Assembly (NCBI RefSeq): GCF_030163795.1
Contig: NZ_JASJOF010000002.1
Coordinates: 186,001-250,000, forward strand
DNA length: 64,000 nucleotides
Source of the DNA: Roseicyclus marinus
GTDB lineage: Bacteria > Pseudomonadota > Alphaproteobacteria > Rhodobacterales > Rhodobacteraceae
Reading direction: 5' to 3'
In this document: piece after piece, positions 35,199-44,850 of the stretch
How positions within the stretch are numbered: position 1 is the first letter of the stretch
Layout: each line of letters starts with the position of its first letter
Program-made: the position numbers and the translations under genes
Notes under the pieces: generated by a model
Database searches by the model: none
Told to the model about the DNA's origin: nothing
What the model saw: only the letters and a program-made list of their open reading frames with translations

Positions 35199-35311
35199 GG
35201 CGCGCGCCTAGCGGGCAGGATGCGCGGTGACAAGAGCGAGAATGGCCCGCACGCGCCCTTGGCGAAGACTGCTTATTGACGCAACGTCACTTTCCCCTTC
35301 AGATGCAGGCC

Positions 35312-35806
35312 ATGGACGCGCCCATTCTATTCCGAACCGCCCGCCTGTCAGGGTGCGCGCCAAGGGGCGCGGCGGCCCCGCTATACGCGGCGCTGTTCGG
35401 GCCCGAGGGCGGGGCGAACCGATTGGCGGCGGACATGCTGGACTGGTCTCGGCACGGGGTTGCGCCATGGACCTTGTCCCATGCCGGACACGCGGTCGGC
35501 GTCGCGGGCTTTCGCATCGGGTTCGGCGGAAAGGGGTTGGACCTGTCGTTTCATTTCCTGCCCGATGTGGCGGGACAGGGGCTGGCCAGCGAATTCGTGC
35601 AGGCCGCGCTGGACCACGGCACGATGACGCTCCGCGAGGATCGGTTCTTTGCCCGTGTCGGCGCGGACAACGCGGTCTCGATCCGCATCCTTGAAAAGGC
35701 CGGGTTCCGCCGCGAGGCGGATGAGGGTGGGGGCCTGGTGATGCGCCTGTCGATCAGGATGCCGACGTCGGCACCGGAGCTAAGGCATCCAGCCGCGTCA
35801 GCCTGA
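35312..35806 (+). CDS. GNAT-family N-acetyltransferase
   Basis: 164 residues from the ATG at 35312 (an ATG at 35303 is nearly as good). The opening ILFRTARLSGCAP and the LSFHFLPDVAGQGLASEFVQ acetyl-CoA-binding loop followed by VSIRILEKAGFRRE resemble RimJ/RimL-like acetyltransferases, although the loop is weaker than the usual Q/R-x-x-G-x-G/A. Substrate unknown. The last 53 bp overlap the convergent folB gene. Divergent from folP. Confidence 0.75.
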   Translation: MDAPILFRTARLSGCAPRGAAAPLYAALFGPEGGANRLAADMLDWSRHGVAPWTLSHAGHAVGVAGFRIGFGGKGLDLSFHFLPDVAGQGLASEFVQAALDHGTMTLREDRFFARVGADNAVSIRILEKAGFRREADEGGGLVMRLSIRMPTSAPELRHPAASA

Positions 35807-36698
35807 GACCTGCGGGCGGGTCCAAGCCCGCGGGCGCGCCGAAGGCCACGACCTCGACCGCGACGAAAGCCTGCGCGAGCCAGAGCGCGAGGGCAAAGGG
35901 ATCGCGGACCGCCGCCCCCGGCCCGTCATGGGCATCCAGCACCAGTTTCGAAGGGGCCCAGACGCTGATCTGGCCATGGCGCATGGCCCAATCCAGTTCC
36001 GTGCGGCTGTCCACGACCACGCAGCGCGGATCGCGCGCGGCAAGGACCCAAGCCGATTGTTCGATGGCCAGAAGGTCGATGCGCCGTTGCGGCATGGCAT
36101 GGGCCGCCTGTGGCGCAGGCAGATCGGGGCGACCGACACAGAGGATCACGGGCGCGCCGCCTTCCTCCAGCCGGTCGAGGAGCTGGGAGAGATCGGGGCG
36201 CGCGATGGCCTCGGACGACAGGTAGACGACGCGGGGATGGGGCGCATCATCGGGCAAGAGGCGCAGGCGACGCCGCGTGGGCGGCGCGTTGCGCAAGATC
36301 TCCACGCCCAGCACATAGGGGCCGCGGTCGAGCTTGCCGATGCGGACGAAACAGCGCGCGGCAAGAGGATGGGCAAGGATGTGGTCGGCGATGCGAGCGG
36401 CCAGCGTTTCCAGCAGGTTGACCCGTTCGGCGGCCAGTGCCGCATCGATCGCCTCGACGATCGTGTCGTAGCTGAGGATGCGGTCGACATCGTCCACGGC
36501 CTGTTCGGCGCGGGTCTCGACCTCGACCACCACGTCGAATTGCACGGTCTGGGTGATGCCGCGTTCGGCCTGAAAGGCTCCGATCTCGACCTCACGGCGG
36601 TGGTCGGTCATCGAAATGCGGTCGCGCGGCGGATCGCCTGCCAGCGCCTTTGCGCGTTCGGACGGGTGGCGGAAGGCCTGGGCAATCTCGTCGGTCAT
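35754..36698 (-). CDS. folB: Dihydroneopterin aldolase (FolB) with a long C-terminal extension
   Basis: 314 residues from the ATG at 36698. Residues about 25-150 form the FolB tunnelling fold: EVEIGAFQAERGITQTVQFD, DRILSYDTIVEAIDAALAAE and NLLETLAARIADHILA. The remaining 165 residues (PRVVYLSSEAIARPDLSQLL, SAWVLAARDPRCVVVDSRTE, GQISVWAPSKLVLDAHDGPG) are not part of the usual 120-residue enzyme and I do not recognise them. Folate context: folP is 0.5 kb away, interrupted by an opposed acetyltransferase gene. Confidence 0.85.
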   Translation of the reverse strand: MTDEIAQAFRHPSERAKALAGDPPRDRISMTDHRREVEIGAFQAERGITQTVQFDVVVEVETRAEQAVDDVDRILSYDTIVEAIDAALAAERVNLLETLAARIADHILAHPLAARCFVRIGKLDRGPYVLGVEILRNAPPTRRRLRLLPDDAPHPRVVYLSSEAIARPDLSQLLDRLEEGGAPVILCVGRPDLPAPQAAHAMPQRRIDLLAIEQSAWVLAARDPRCVVVDSRTELDWAMRHGQISVWAPSKLVLDAHDGPGAAVRDPFALALWLAQAFVAVEVVAFGAPAGLDPPAGLRLTRLDALAPVPTSAS

Positions 36699-36772
36699 GA
36701 CCCTCGGCCTAGCATGGGGCAGGCGCCCGCGCCAAGGCTGCCGGCGGCGCATCGGGGGCGATCCGCGACGCC

Positions 36773-37495
36773 TCAGTATTGCTGGCGGTAGAAGATGTGG
36801 CTGCCGTAGCGGGCCGTACGCGGATAGACCCGGGCCCAATGCGGGCTGACGTAATGGGCATGGTAATGTGTGGCCCCGGCGGTCAGGTCGCGCGGCGCGT
36901 CATCGAGCATGATGCGCGCGATATTGCCCGCACGGTTCCATGCCCGTTGGTCGGTCACGATCTCGGGGATGCCGTCGCAGGTATAGGTAAACTGGCAGGC
37001 GTAGCGCCGCCCGGTGCCCTGATTGACCACGCCACAGACGCTGTCGGGGTAATTGGCGCTGTCGACGCGGTTCAAGATGACCTCGGCCACGGCATACTGA
37101 CCTTCGATGGTTTCGCCGCGGGCCTCGAAATAGATCGCTTCGGTCATGCAGCGCCATTGCGCGTTGCCCCGCGGACGCGGCAGCGCATCGAGCCGTTGCA
37201 CAGACATGACGCGGTTGTCGCGTCCGGATCGGGTCGCGCCGGTGAAAGGCGCGCCGATCTGGCGGACCCTGTCGCCCGAGAGCCCCGAGAGCGAGGCGGT
37301 TTCGATGCCCATAAGCGCGCCGAGCCTGCTGCCGATCTCGCTGTCGATCTCGGTATCGAGACCGGTCGCAAAGCCGCTGTCGATCTCGATCGCGATGCCC
37401 GGGGTCGAGGAACTGGCCGTGACATCGGCCCGTGCGCCCGCACCCAGCAATAGCATGGCAGCGCAAAGTGCTGCGCCTGTCCGACGGTTTGCCAT
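36773..37495 (-). CDS. SleB-type cell wall hydrolase
   Basis: 240 residues with a signal peptide ([25 protein letters not shown]). The C-terminal half is the Hydrolase_2/SleB domain: [20 protein letters not shown] (catalytic Glu), [30 protein letters not shown] and [17 protein letters not shown]. These enzymes cleave peptidoglycan glycan strands. The N-terminal linker is Asp/Ser/Ile-rich. Stands alone between folB and the PPDK-like gene; the 170-bp upstream gap shows no clear operator. Confidence 0.88.
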   Translation of the reverse strand: MANRRTGAALCAAMLLLGAGARADVTASSSTPGIAIEIDSGFATGLDTEIDSEIGSRLGALMGIETASLSGLSGDRVRQIGAPFTGATRSGRDNRVMSVQRLDALPRPRGNAQWRCMTEAIYFEARGETIEGQYAVAEVILNRVDSANYPDSVCGVVNQGTGRRYACQFTYTCDGIPEIVTDQRAWNRAGNIARIMLDDAPRDLTAGATHYHAHYVSPHWARVYPRTARYGSHIFYRQQY

Positions 37496-37665
37496 CTCGT
37501 CACCCTTTCCGGGGTCTTTTGCCCCGCTTCGGTCTGCTCAGCCTCTGACCGCGAATCGGGTTTTACCCGCGCTTGGCAAAAGCGCAAAACCGACACCGGG
37601 TCTTGCGGGTGGCGCCATCGAGATGACTAGAAATTGATGTGATGACTTGGAGTTCGGCGTCGATC

Positions 37666-40209
37666 TTAACGCGATGCCTTAGGATCGGCGGGCAAATCCC
37701 TGTCCTGAATGGACAACTGCGCGGCCGCCAATTTCGCCACCGGAACCCGGAAGGGGGAACACGATACGTAGTCGAAGCCAGCCTTGCGGCTGAAGGCGAT
37801 GGCGGAGGGCTGGCCCGCATGTTCGCCGCAGATCGAGATGATCAGATCGGGACGGGCGGCGCGCCCTCTTGCAGCGCCAAGATGCATCAATTCGCCCACA
37901 CCGTCGACATCGAGCTGGGTGAACGGGTCCTCTGGAAAGACACCCTGTTGCACATAAGCCGACATGAACCGCCCCGCATCGTCGCGCGACAGGCCATAGG
38001 TCATCTGCGTCAGGTCGTTGGTGCCGAAGGACAGGAAGGCGGAATGTTCCGCGATCTCGCCCGCCCGAAGCGCCGCGCGGGGCGTTTCCACCATGACGCC
38101 GAGGCGATAGGTGAAATCCTGCCCGGTCTTGAAGCGCACCTCGGCGGCGATGGCATCGACGCGGCCCTTGACCAGCTCCACTTCGCGCCGGGCCGAGACC
38201 AGCGGGATCATGATCTCGGGCACCACGGGAGCGCCTTTGCGCGAGGCCTTGATGGTGGCCTCGAAAATGGCGCGCGCTTGCATTTCGTAAATCTCGGGCA
38301 CGGTCACGCCCAGTCTGACGCCCCGCATCCCGAGCATCGGGTTGAATTCCTGCAAGCTCTCGATCCGGGATTGGACGCGCGACACGGGCAGATCCAACGC
38401 CTCGGCCAGCGCGCGGATGCCGTCGCGGTCGCCGGGCAGGAATTCGTGGAGCGGCGGATCGAACAGGCGGATCGTGACCGGCTGGCCCTGCATCATCTGG
38501 AACAATTCGATGAAATCGGCGCGCTGCATCGGCAGGAGACGGTCAAGCGCGGCGGCGCGATCGGCCGGGTTCTCGGCAAAGATCATCTCGCGCATCACGG
38601 TGAGGCGCGCAGCGTCGAAGAACATGTGTTCGGTCCGGCACAGCCCGATCCCGTCGACGCCGAACCGCTGCGCCATGGCCGCATCCTCGGGTGTGTCGGC
38701 ATTGGCGCGAATGCCGATGTCGCGGGCGGCATCGGCCCAATCCATCAGCGTGGCAAAGGCCCCGCCAAGCGCGGGTTCGACCATCGCGGCCGCCCCCGCC
38801 AGCACATCGCCGGTGGACCCGTCGACGGTGATCACGTCGCCCTCGTGGAAGATCTTGCGACCCGGGACGGTCAGCGTCTTCTTGCGGCTGTCGAGCATGA
38901 GGCGCGTGGCCCCGGTGACGCAAGGCAGGCCAAGGCCGCGCGCGATCACGGCGGCGTGGCTGGTCATGCCGCCGCGTTCGGTCAGGACGGCCTGCGCCGC
39001 GTGCATTCCGCGAATATCCTCGGGCGAGGTTTCGCGGCGGACAAGGATGCAGGGCTCACCCTGCGCGGCCATGGCCTGTGCGGCGCTGGCGGAAAAGACG
39101 ATCTTGCCGGTCGCGGCCCCGGGCGAGGCGGCGATGCCCCGGGTCAGCACGTCGCGCGCGGCGGTCGGGCTGACCTGCCGGTGCAGGAGCTGGTTGAGCG
39201 TGAAGGGTGGGATGCGCAACAGCGCCTCGTCGCTGGTGATGATGCCATCCTCGGCCAGCGCCACGGCAATGGCGACCTCGGCCCGGCCCGAGCGGGGACA
39301 TTTCACCGCGTCGAGGATCGAGAGATGCCCGTTCATCAAGGTGAACTCGATCTGCATTTCCTCGCGCAGGCGTTGGCGCATCTGGGCACCTGCGGATTTC
39401 AGCGCGGCGACCTGTTCGGGGGCCACATCCTGAAGCGATTTGCCGCGTTTGTCCGAGACGATGAATTGCGCATCGCTTTCCGACAGCGCGGCACGGCCCT
39501 GCGCCTGCGGCAGCCAGCGGCCCGTCACCTGCGCCTCGCCGGTTTCGGGGGAGGCGAATTGCACCACGCCCGATCCCGACAGCCCCTGCCCGATGCCAAG
39601 CGCCATTTCCTGCACGACAAGGCCAAGGCCCGCATCGACAGGTGCGCCCTGCGCCTGCCGAAGGAGGCGGGCGGTCGTGCCTTCCCAGGCGCGGGCCATG
39701 GATTTCAGCACCTCGGCCAGCTGTTCGCAGGGATCTTGGGGAAAGGGTTCGTCCATCTCCGCCTCGAAGGCGGATTTGGCGAGGCGGGGGGTGATCGGCC
39801 CTTCGAAGGCGTCGGCATCGAGGCGCAGAACATCGACCGCATAGGCGCGGATGAAGCTGACATAAAGCGCATCGGCGGCCGAGGGGCCGTGTGTCTTGGC
39901 CAGTTCGGCGGCCTTGTCGTCGTTCATCCCGATGTTGAGGATCGTGCCCGGCCCGCCCCAATCGGGCATCTGCGAGGACGACCGCACCGACAAAAGCGCG
40001 CCCGGCCCGAAAACATCGAGAAGCGCGCGGATATCGGGCATCCGCCCACCCGCGATGGCGCGCACGGTGTCGAAGCGAAGCGCGACGGTTTTCGGCACGG
40101 GCAAGTCGAGCCGCACCAGCCGCTGCAGGCATTTCGCACGGTTCCCATGGGTCGAGGTGCGAATCTCGGCCGTGGGCGTGATCGTGGTGAAGTCGGGCGT
40201 ACTCAACAT
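37666..40209 (-). CDS. Pyruvate phosphate dikinase-like protein with altered ATP-grasp domain
   Basis: 847 residues, somewhat shorter than typical PPDK. The phosphohistidine domain (LTERGGMTSHAAVIARGLGL, H418) and the PEP/pyruvate barrel (GMRGVRLGVTVPEIYEMQAR, CGEHAGQPSAIAFSRKAGFD, then YVSCSPFRVPVAKLAAAQ) look intact. The N-terminal ATP-grasp half is divergent. The Glu of IEFT is present (E288), but the following canonical LQTR is LDAV (residues 299-302), replacing the ATP-contacting Gln and Arg. The usual RSGARxSMPGMMDT is changed to RSSSQMPDWGGPGT. It may not use ATP normally. It lies 101 bp downstream of glyS, possibly in its operon. Confidence 0.8.
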   Translation of the reverse strand: MLSTPDFTTITPTAEIRTSTHGNRAKCLQRLVRLDLPVPKTVALRFDTVRAIAGGRMPDIRALLDVFGPGALLSVRSSSQMPDWGGPGTILNIGMNDDKAAELAKTHGPSAADALYVSFIRAYAVDVLRLDADAFEGPITPRLAKSAFEAEMDEPFPQDPCEQLAEVLKSMARAWEGTTARLLRQAQGAPVDAGLGLVVQEMALGIGQGLSGSGVVQFASPETGEAQVTGRWLPQAQGRAALSESDAQFIVSDKRGKSLQDVAPEQVAALKSAGAQMRQRLREEMQIEFTLMNGHLSILDAVKCPRSGRAEVAIAVALAEDGIITSDEALLRIPPFTLNQLLHRQVSPTAARDVLTRGIAASPGAATGKIVFSASAAQAMAAQGEPCILVRRETSPEDIRGMHAAQAVLTERGGMTSHAAVIARGLGLPCVTGATRLMLDSRKKTLTVPGRKIFHEGDVITVDGSTGDVLAGAAAMVEPALGGAFATLMDWADAARDIGIRANADTPEDAAMAQRFGVDGIGLCRTEHMFFDAARLTVMREMIFAENPADRAAALDRLLPMQRADFIELFQMMQGQPVTIRLFDPPLHEFLPGDRDGIRALAEALDLPVSRVQSRIESLQEFNPMLGMRGVRLGVTVPEIYEMQARAIFEATIKASRKGAPVVPEIMIPLVSARREVELVKGRVDAIAAEVRFKTGQDFTYRLGVMVETPRAALRAGEIAEHSAFLSFGTNDLTQMTYGLSRDDAGRFMSAYVQQGVFPEDPFTQLDVDGVGELMHLGAARGRAARPDLIISICGEHAGQPSAIAFSRKAGFDYVSCSPFRVPVAKLAAAQLSIQDRDLPADPKASR

Positions 40210-40310
40210 GCGGGAACCTTGTGCATCCGCAGCAATAGATACAACCGATGCGCGAACTGTCCAGAGAAATGGACAGATCGACCGTCACGTCGCCCGATTT
40301 GTCGCCCGTC

Positions 40311-42524
40311 TCAGCCCTCGATCCGCGACAGGTCTGCCACCGCGCCGCAGGTATCCACGATCCGGTAGAGCAGGTTGAGGCGGTTGCGCCGCACGACCTG
40401 ATTGTCGGCATTGACCTGCACGGCGGTGAAGAAGGCGTCGATGGGGGCGCGAAGGCTGGCCATATGGGTCATGGCAGCGGCGAAATCCTCGGCCTCGAGG
40501 GCGGGTTTGATCGCAGCCTGTGCGGTGGCGAGCGCGTCGAACAGCGCGCGTTCCTCGTCCGTTTCGGCGAATTTCGGATCGGCCCCGTAGCGGTATTCGA
40601 CGCCGTCCTTTTCCTCGGCCTGCGTCAGGATATTGGCCGCGCGGCGGTAGCCCTGGACAAGGTTTTCGCCATCGGGCGTGGCGAGGAAAGCGGCCAAGGC
40701 GCGGGCGCGGGCGACGACGAGGAAAAGGTCGTCGGCGGGCGGTTTGGCGAGCGCCGCATCGATGATGTCGTGGCGGATGCCCTCGTCGCGGAGATGGACC
40801 TTGAGGCGGTCATGGAAGAAGGCGAGGAGGTCATCCGACTTATTCATTGTCTCGCTAAAGTAGTGCCCCAGGGATTCCTTAAATTTCTCAAGATTCTCTG
40901 ATTTATATGCTTCGAGGAGATTTTCCGCACGCTGATCACGAAGCGACTCGAGAGCTTCCATTTCTCGCCCGAGTGGCTGGCCGGCGTTAATGGCAATTCT
41001 GCGGATGATCGGATTGCCAAAGCGCCCTTTTAGGTCGATCCGAACCCCATTCTCCAGCACCATCCGCACCACGCCCAAGGCCGCCCGGCGCAGCGCATAG
41101 GGGTCCTTCGACCCTGTGGGCTTCTCGTCAATCGCCCAGAACCCTGTCAGCGTGTCGATCTTGTCGGCCAGCGCCACGGCGAGCGCGACGGGGGCTGTCG
41201 GCACCTCATCCCCCTGCCCCATCGGTTTCCAGTGGTCTCGGGCTGCATCCGCGACCTCTGCCGCGCGGCCTGCGGCCAGCGCGTAATAGCGGCCCATCAC
41301 GCCCTGCAATTCCGGGAATTCGCCCACCATTTCCGAGCGCAGATCGGCCTTGGCGATCCGCGCGGCTTCCTCGGCCAGATCGGCATCCGCGCCCACCATC
41401 GGCGCGATTTCGCGCGCCAAGGCGGCGATGCGGTCGATCCGCGCGGCCTGCGAGCCGAGTTTCGCGTGGAAGGTCACCGATGCCAGACCGTCGAGCCAGT
41501 CGCCCATCCCCGCCTTGGCCACGCGCAGGTCGTTTTCCCAGAAAAACGCCGCATCCGACAGCCGGGCCGAGAGAACCTTTTGATTGCCCGCAAGGATCGT
41601 CGCGCCCTGATCGGCGGTTTCGCGGTTGGCGACGGTGATGAAGCGCTCGATCCGGCCCGTTTTCGGATTGCGGACGGAAAAGAATTTCTGATGCTCGCGC
41701 ATGGAGGTTTGCAGCACCTCGGGCGGCAGGTCGAGGAAGCGATCCTCGATCCGTCCCATCAGCACCACGGGCCATTCGACCAGCCCCGCAACCTCGGCCA
41801 GAAGGCCGGCGTCAGCCACCAATTCAAGACCGGCGGCGAAAGCCATCTGTTCGGCCTCGTGCTGGATATGTTCGGCGCGCTCGGCGGCCGACAGGATCAC
41901 ATGGGCGCGTTTGAGCTTGGCCTCGTAATCGGCGAAGCCTGCGACGGTGAAACGGGCCGGCGCCATGAAGCGATGCCCCTCGGTCGTGTTGCCCGAGACG
42001 ATGCCATCGACCTCGAAGGGCACGATGTCCGATCCGGTTTCCGAGCTCAGCAGGCACAGAATGGATTGCAGCGGCCGCACCCAGCGCAAGGAGCCCGCGC
42101 CCCAGCGCATGGATTTGGGCCATGGGAAATCGCGGATCACGCGGGTGACCACATCGGCGATGATCTCGGGCGCGGGGCGGCCCGGTTTCTCGATCACGGC
42201 GACATAGACCTCGCCCTTTTTCTCGGACCGGGTCTGCAACTGGTCGCGGGTCAGGCCCGCGCCGCGCAAGAACCCCTCGATCGCCTGATCGGACGCGTCG
42301 GTGCGGGGGCCGCGCCGTTCCTCGCGCGTGGTGGGGCTATGGGCGGTCAGCCCCTCGATGGTCAGGGCCAGACGGCGGGGCGTGGCGAAGGCCCCTGCAC
42401 TGGCATAGGTCAGCCCCGCCTCGACAAGACCATCGGTCACGAGCCGTTTGAGGTCATCCGCGGCACGGGCCTGCATGCGGGCGGGAATTTCCTCGGAAAA
42501 GAGTTCGAGGAGAAGATCGGGCAT
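40311..42524 (-). CDS. glyS: Glycyl-tRNA synthetase beta subunit
   Basis: 737 residues from the ATG at 42524. Binds tRNA(Gly) as part of the alpha2beta2 enzyme. N-terminus PDLLLELFSEEIPARMQARA; LPMAMRWGAG-like motif read as FPWPKSMRWGAG; FLDLPPEVLQTSMREHQKFF; KIDTLTGFWAIDEKPTGSKD then PYALRRAALGVVRM. Residues about 494-560 (DNA 40845-41045) have markedly lower GC and a Lys/Glu/Asn-rich sequence, then normal composition resumes at DDLLAFFHDRLKVHLRDEG. The reading frame is unbroken, so the enzyme should be functional. Confidence 0.95.
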   Translation of the reverse strand: MPDLLLELFSEEIPARMQARAADDLKRLVTDGLVEAGLTYASAGAFATPRRLALTIEGLTAHSPTTREERRGPRTDASDQAIEGFLRGAGLTRDQLQTRSEKKGEVYVAVIEKPGRPAPEIIADVVTRVIRDFPWPKSMRWGAGSLRWVRPLQSILCLLSSETGSDIVPFEVDGIVSGNTTEGHRFMAPARFTVAGFADYEAKLKRAHVILSAAERAEHIQHEAEQMAFAAGLELVADAGLLAEVAGLVEWPVVLMGRIEDRFLDLPPEVLQTSMREHQKFFSVRNPKTGRIERFITVANRETADQGATILAGNQKVLSARLSDAAFFWENDLRVAKAGMGDWLDGLASVTFHAKLGSQAARIDRIAALAREIAPMVGADADLAEEAARIAKADLRSEMVGEFPELQGVMGRYYALAAGRAAEVADAARDHWKPMGQGDEVPTAPVALAVALADKIDTLTGFWAIDEKPTGSKDPYALRRAALGVVRMVLENGVRIDLKGRFGNPIIRRIAINAGQPLGREMEALESLRDQRAENLLEAYKSENLEKFKESLGHYFSETMNKSDDLLAFFHDRLKVHLRDEGIRHDIIDAALAKPPADDLFLVVARARALAAFLATPDGENLVQGYRRAANILTQAEEKDGVEYRYGADPKFAETDEERALFDALATAQAAIKPALEAEDFAAAMTHMASLRAPIDAFFTAVQVNADNQVVRRNRLNLLYRIVDTCGAVADLSRIEG

Positions 42525-42528
42525 GGTT

Positions 42529-43221
42529 TCAGATCCAGTCGAGGTTGACGCGGGTGACGGGGTATTCTGCGGCGATGGTCTCGCGCAGGGCGGCAAAGCG
42601 GGGGCGCAAGTCGCGGAATTTCATCTCGTGGGTTTCGGCCACGGTCAGACCGACGAGGTCAAAGAGGCGATGGGCCTGCATGTGTTCCAAGAGGTCAAGC
42701 TCCGCCCCCTCGATATCCATCTTGAGGAAGGCGATGCGACCCGATTTGGCAGCCAGATCGCGGATCATGTCGGGCAGTGCGATCATCGCGACCTCGATGG
42801 TCGCGCCCTCGGCTTCGTCGATGTTGCGCCCGCCGGAGATGACGGTCGATTTCACCGAACCGCTCATCGGGTTGTCGTCGAAATTGGCGGCGCGCATCAG
42901 GCGAACGGTCCCGGCTGTGACACCCACGGCCGCATTGTGAAGCGTCACGTTGGGCTTGTCCGCGACGCGGGCTGACAATTGACCGAAGGCGAACGGGTCG
43001 GGCTCGAAGGCATGAACGGTCGCGCCCGTCTCGGCCAAGGGGCCGGTGACGGCACCCACATTCGCGCCGCAATCCAGAACCACGTCGCCGGGTTGCAGCA
43101 TCGACAAGATACCCTGCAACAGACCGCGGGCGAATTGCGCGCGCTCGTTGCGCTGCGCGCGGCGCTTGAGCTTGTCGTGGGCGGCTTTGAGCGCCTCGAA
43201 CTCGGCCTGAAGGTCTGCCAT
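42529..43221 (-). CDS. FkbM-family SAM methyltransferase
   Basis: 230 residues. An N-terminal coiled segment (LQAEFEALKAAHDKLKRRAQ) precedes a Rossmann methyltransferase with PGDVVLDCGANVGAVTGPLA (SAM loop), VHAFEPDPFAFGQL (acidic ribose contact), LHNAAVG and FLKMDIEGAELDLLEHMQ, the FkbM signature. The family O-methylates sugars, lipids or antibiotics. It sits 4 bp upstream of glyS and 3 bp after the small membrane protein gene, inside the glyQ-glyS operon. Substrate unknown. Confidence 0.85.
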   Translation of the reverse strand: MADLQAEFEALKAAHDKLKRRAQRNERAQFARGLLQGILSMLQPGDVVLDCGANVGAVTGPLAETGATVHAFEPDPFAFGQLSARVADKPNVTLHNAAVGVTAGTVRLMRAANFDDNPMSGSVKSTVISGGRNIDEAEGATIEVAMIALPDMIRDLAAKSGRIAFLKMDIEGAELDLLEHMQAHRLFDLVGLTVAETHEMKFRDLRPRFAALRETIAAEYPVTRVNLDWI

Positions 43222-43224
43222 GCC

Positions 43225-43692
43225 CTACCCCTCCAACCGTCCGTTCCACTGGTGCCAGACATAGGCGCGGCCATCGGGATAGACGGCGATGACACGGTCG
43301 GCACCGGGGCGCACCTCGGTCTGCGCGAGGATTGCCTGTGCCGCGCCGCTTTCGAGATCAGCGCCGATGACCTCGGCATCGAAACAGCCGAACCAATCGG
43401 GCGCGATGAGCGGTACGGCCTCGGCCACGGGCGCGGCCCCTGCCACAAGGCGCGCGGCGACATCGGGGGCGATGGTCAGGCAAGCGCGGAAGCGCAGCGG
43501 CGAGGTGTCGGCGTCGATCGCCTCGGCGCTCAGGGGGCGGAGGGTTTCCAAAGTGCCGTCGGCAAAGGTGATGTCGAGCGTCTGGAGTGCAACGGGTGCG
43601 TAATAGGCGCGCGTCTGGAAATACCATTGCGCCGCCCCGAAGACGGCGGTGATGCCGAGGATGGCCAAGACGATCCAGCGCCCTGAGGTCAT
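43225..43692 (-). CDS. Small membrane-anchored protein of the glyQ-glyS operon (DUF6446-like)
   Basis: 155 residues from the ATG at 43692, which overlaps the glyQ stop as ATGA. One N-terminal transmembrane helix ([20 protein letters not shown]) and a periplasmic domain with two cysteines ([25 protein letters not shown]) and a C-terminal [19 protein letters not shown] believe this corresponds to a conserved Rhodobacterales family of unknown function found beside glyQ. Coupling to glyQ suggests co-expression with the synthetase. Confidence 0.75.
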   Translation of the reverse strand: MTSGRWIVLAILGITAVFGAAQWYFQTRAYYAPVALQTLDITFADGTLETLRPLSAEAIDADTSPLRFRACLTIAPDVAARLVAGAAPVAEAVPLIAPDWFGCFDAEVIGADLESGAAQAILAQTEVRPGADRVIAVYPDGRAYVWHQWNGRLEG

Positions 43693-44624
43693 GCCCCCGC
43701 CGCCTCCGGCACCCAGCCGCCCGCGCGGGTCTGGACGAAGGCGTCGGCGCAGAGTTTGGCAAGCGTGCGGACGCGGCCGATGTAGGCCTGACGCTCGGTC
43801 ACCGAGATGACGCCGCGCGCGTCGAGCAGGTTGAAAAGATGGCTCGCCTTGATGCACTGGTCATAGGCCGGGTGGACCATCAAGATGCGCTTGCCGGTCT
43901 TGGGGTCATCGGCGCCAGCCTCGAGCAGGCGGCGGCATTCGGCCTCGGCATCCTCGAAATGGCGGAGCAGCTTTTCGGTGCTGGCGGCATCGAAGTTGTG
44001 GCGGGAATATTCCTCCTCGGTCTGGCGGAAGACATCGCCGTAGCTGAGCGGGATCGGCGCGGCAGGGTCGTTGAAGGGCATGTCCATGACGTGGTCGATG
44101 CCCAGCACATACATCGCCAGACGTTCCAGCCCGTAGGTCAATTCGCCCGATACCGGGTGACAATCATGCCCGCCGACCTGCTGGAAATAGGTGAATTGCG
44201 ACACTTCCATACCGTCGCACCAGACCTCCCAGCCGAGGCCCCAAGCCCCCAGCGTCGGGCTTTCCCAATCGTCCTCGACAAAGCGGATGTCGTGCAGCGC
44301 CATGTCGATCCCGATGGCCTGAAGCGAGCCGAGATAGAGCTCCTGCAGGTTCGGGGGCGAGGGTTTGATGATGACCTGATACTGATAATAATGCTGGAGC
44401 CGGTTGGGGTTTTCGCCGTAGCGCCCGTCCGTCGGGCGGCGCGAGGGCTGGATATAGGCGGCCGCCCAGGCCTGCGTGCCCAAGGATCGCAGCGTGGTGG
44501 CGGGGTGAAAGGTACCTGCCCCCACCTCCATGTCGTAGGGTTGCAGGATCGCGCATCCCTGCGCGGCCCAATACGCCTGCAGGCGCAAGATGATCTCCTG
44601 GAAACTCCGGGGGGTGTCGGACAT
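43689..44624 (-). CDS. glyQ: Glycyl-tRNA synthetase alpha subunit
   Basis: 311 residues from the ATG at 44624. Catalytic subunit that forms glycyl-adenylate. It is a nearly textbook sequence: [99 protein letters not shown] and [20 protein letters not shown]. First gene of a run with the small membrane protein, FkbM methyltransferase and glyS. Confidence 0.98.
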   Translation of the reverse strand: MSDTPRSFQEIILRLQAYWAAQGCAILQPYDMEVGAGTFHPATTLRSLGTQAWAAAYIQPSRRPTDGRYGENPNRLQHYYQYQVIIKPSPPNLQELYLGSLQAIGIDMALHDIRFVEDDWESPTLGAWGLGWEVWCDGMEVSQFTYFQQVGGHDCHPVSGELTYGLERLAMYVLGIDHVMDMPFNDPAAPIPLSYGDVFRQTEEEYSRHNFDAASTEKLLRHFEDAEAECRRLLEAGADDPKTGKRILMVHPAYDQCIKASHLFNLLDARGVISVTERQAYIGRVRTLAKLCADAFVQTRAGGWVPEAAGA

Positions 44625-44850
44625 GGGCTGCACCGGTCTTTCTGGCTGCGTCGGGATCTGGTTGGCGATCTGGGGCCGGGTCTCTCTAGTGTCACAGGTG
44701 GGCACGGTCAACGCGCAGCCTGCGCCAAGTGGCTTGCGGTGTCCGGTTTTTATGGTGCATTCGGACCTTGCTTTGATAACGTCCGACGCGGCGGCGCCCG
44801 GCGCCTCTGGCGCGGTCCCAGAAACGTAAGACGCAGGGAATTTGAGCGAG

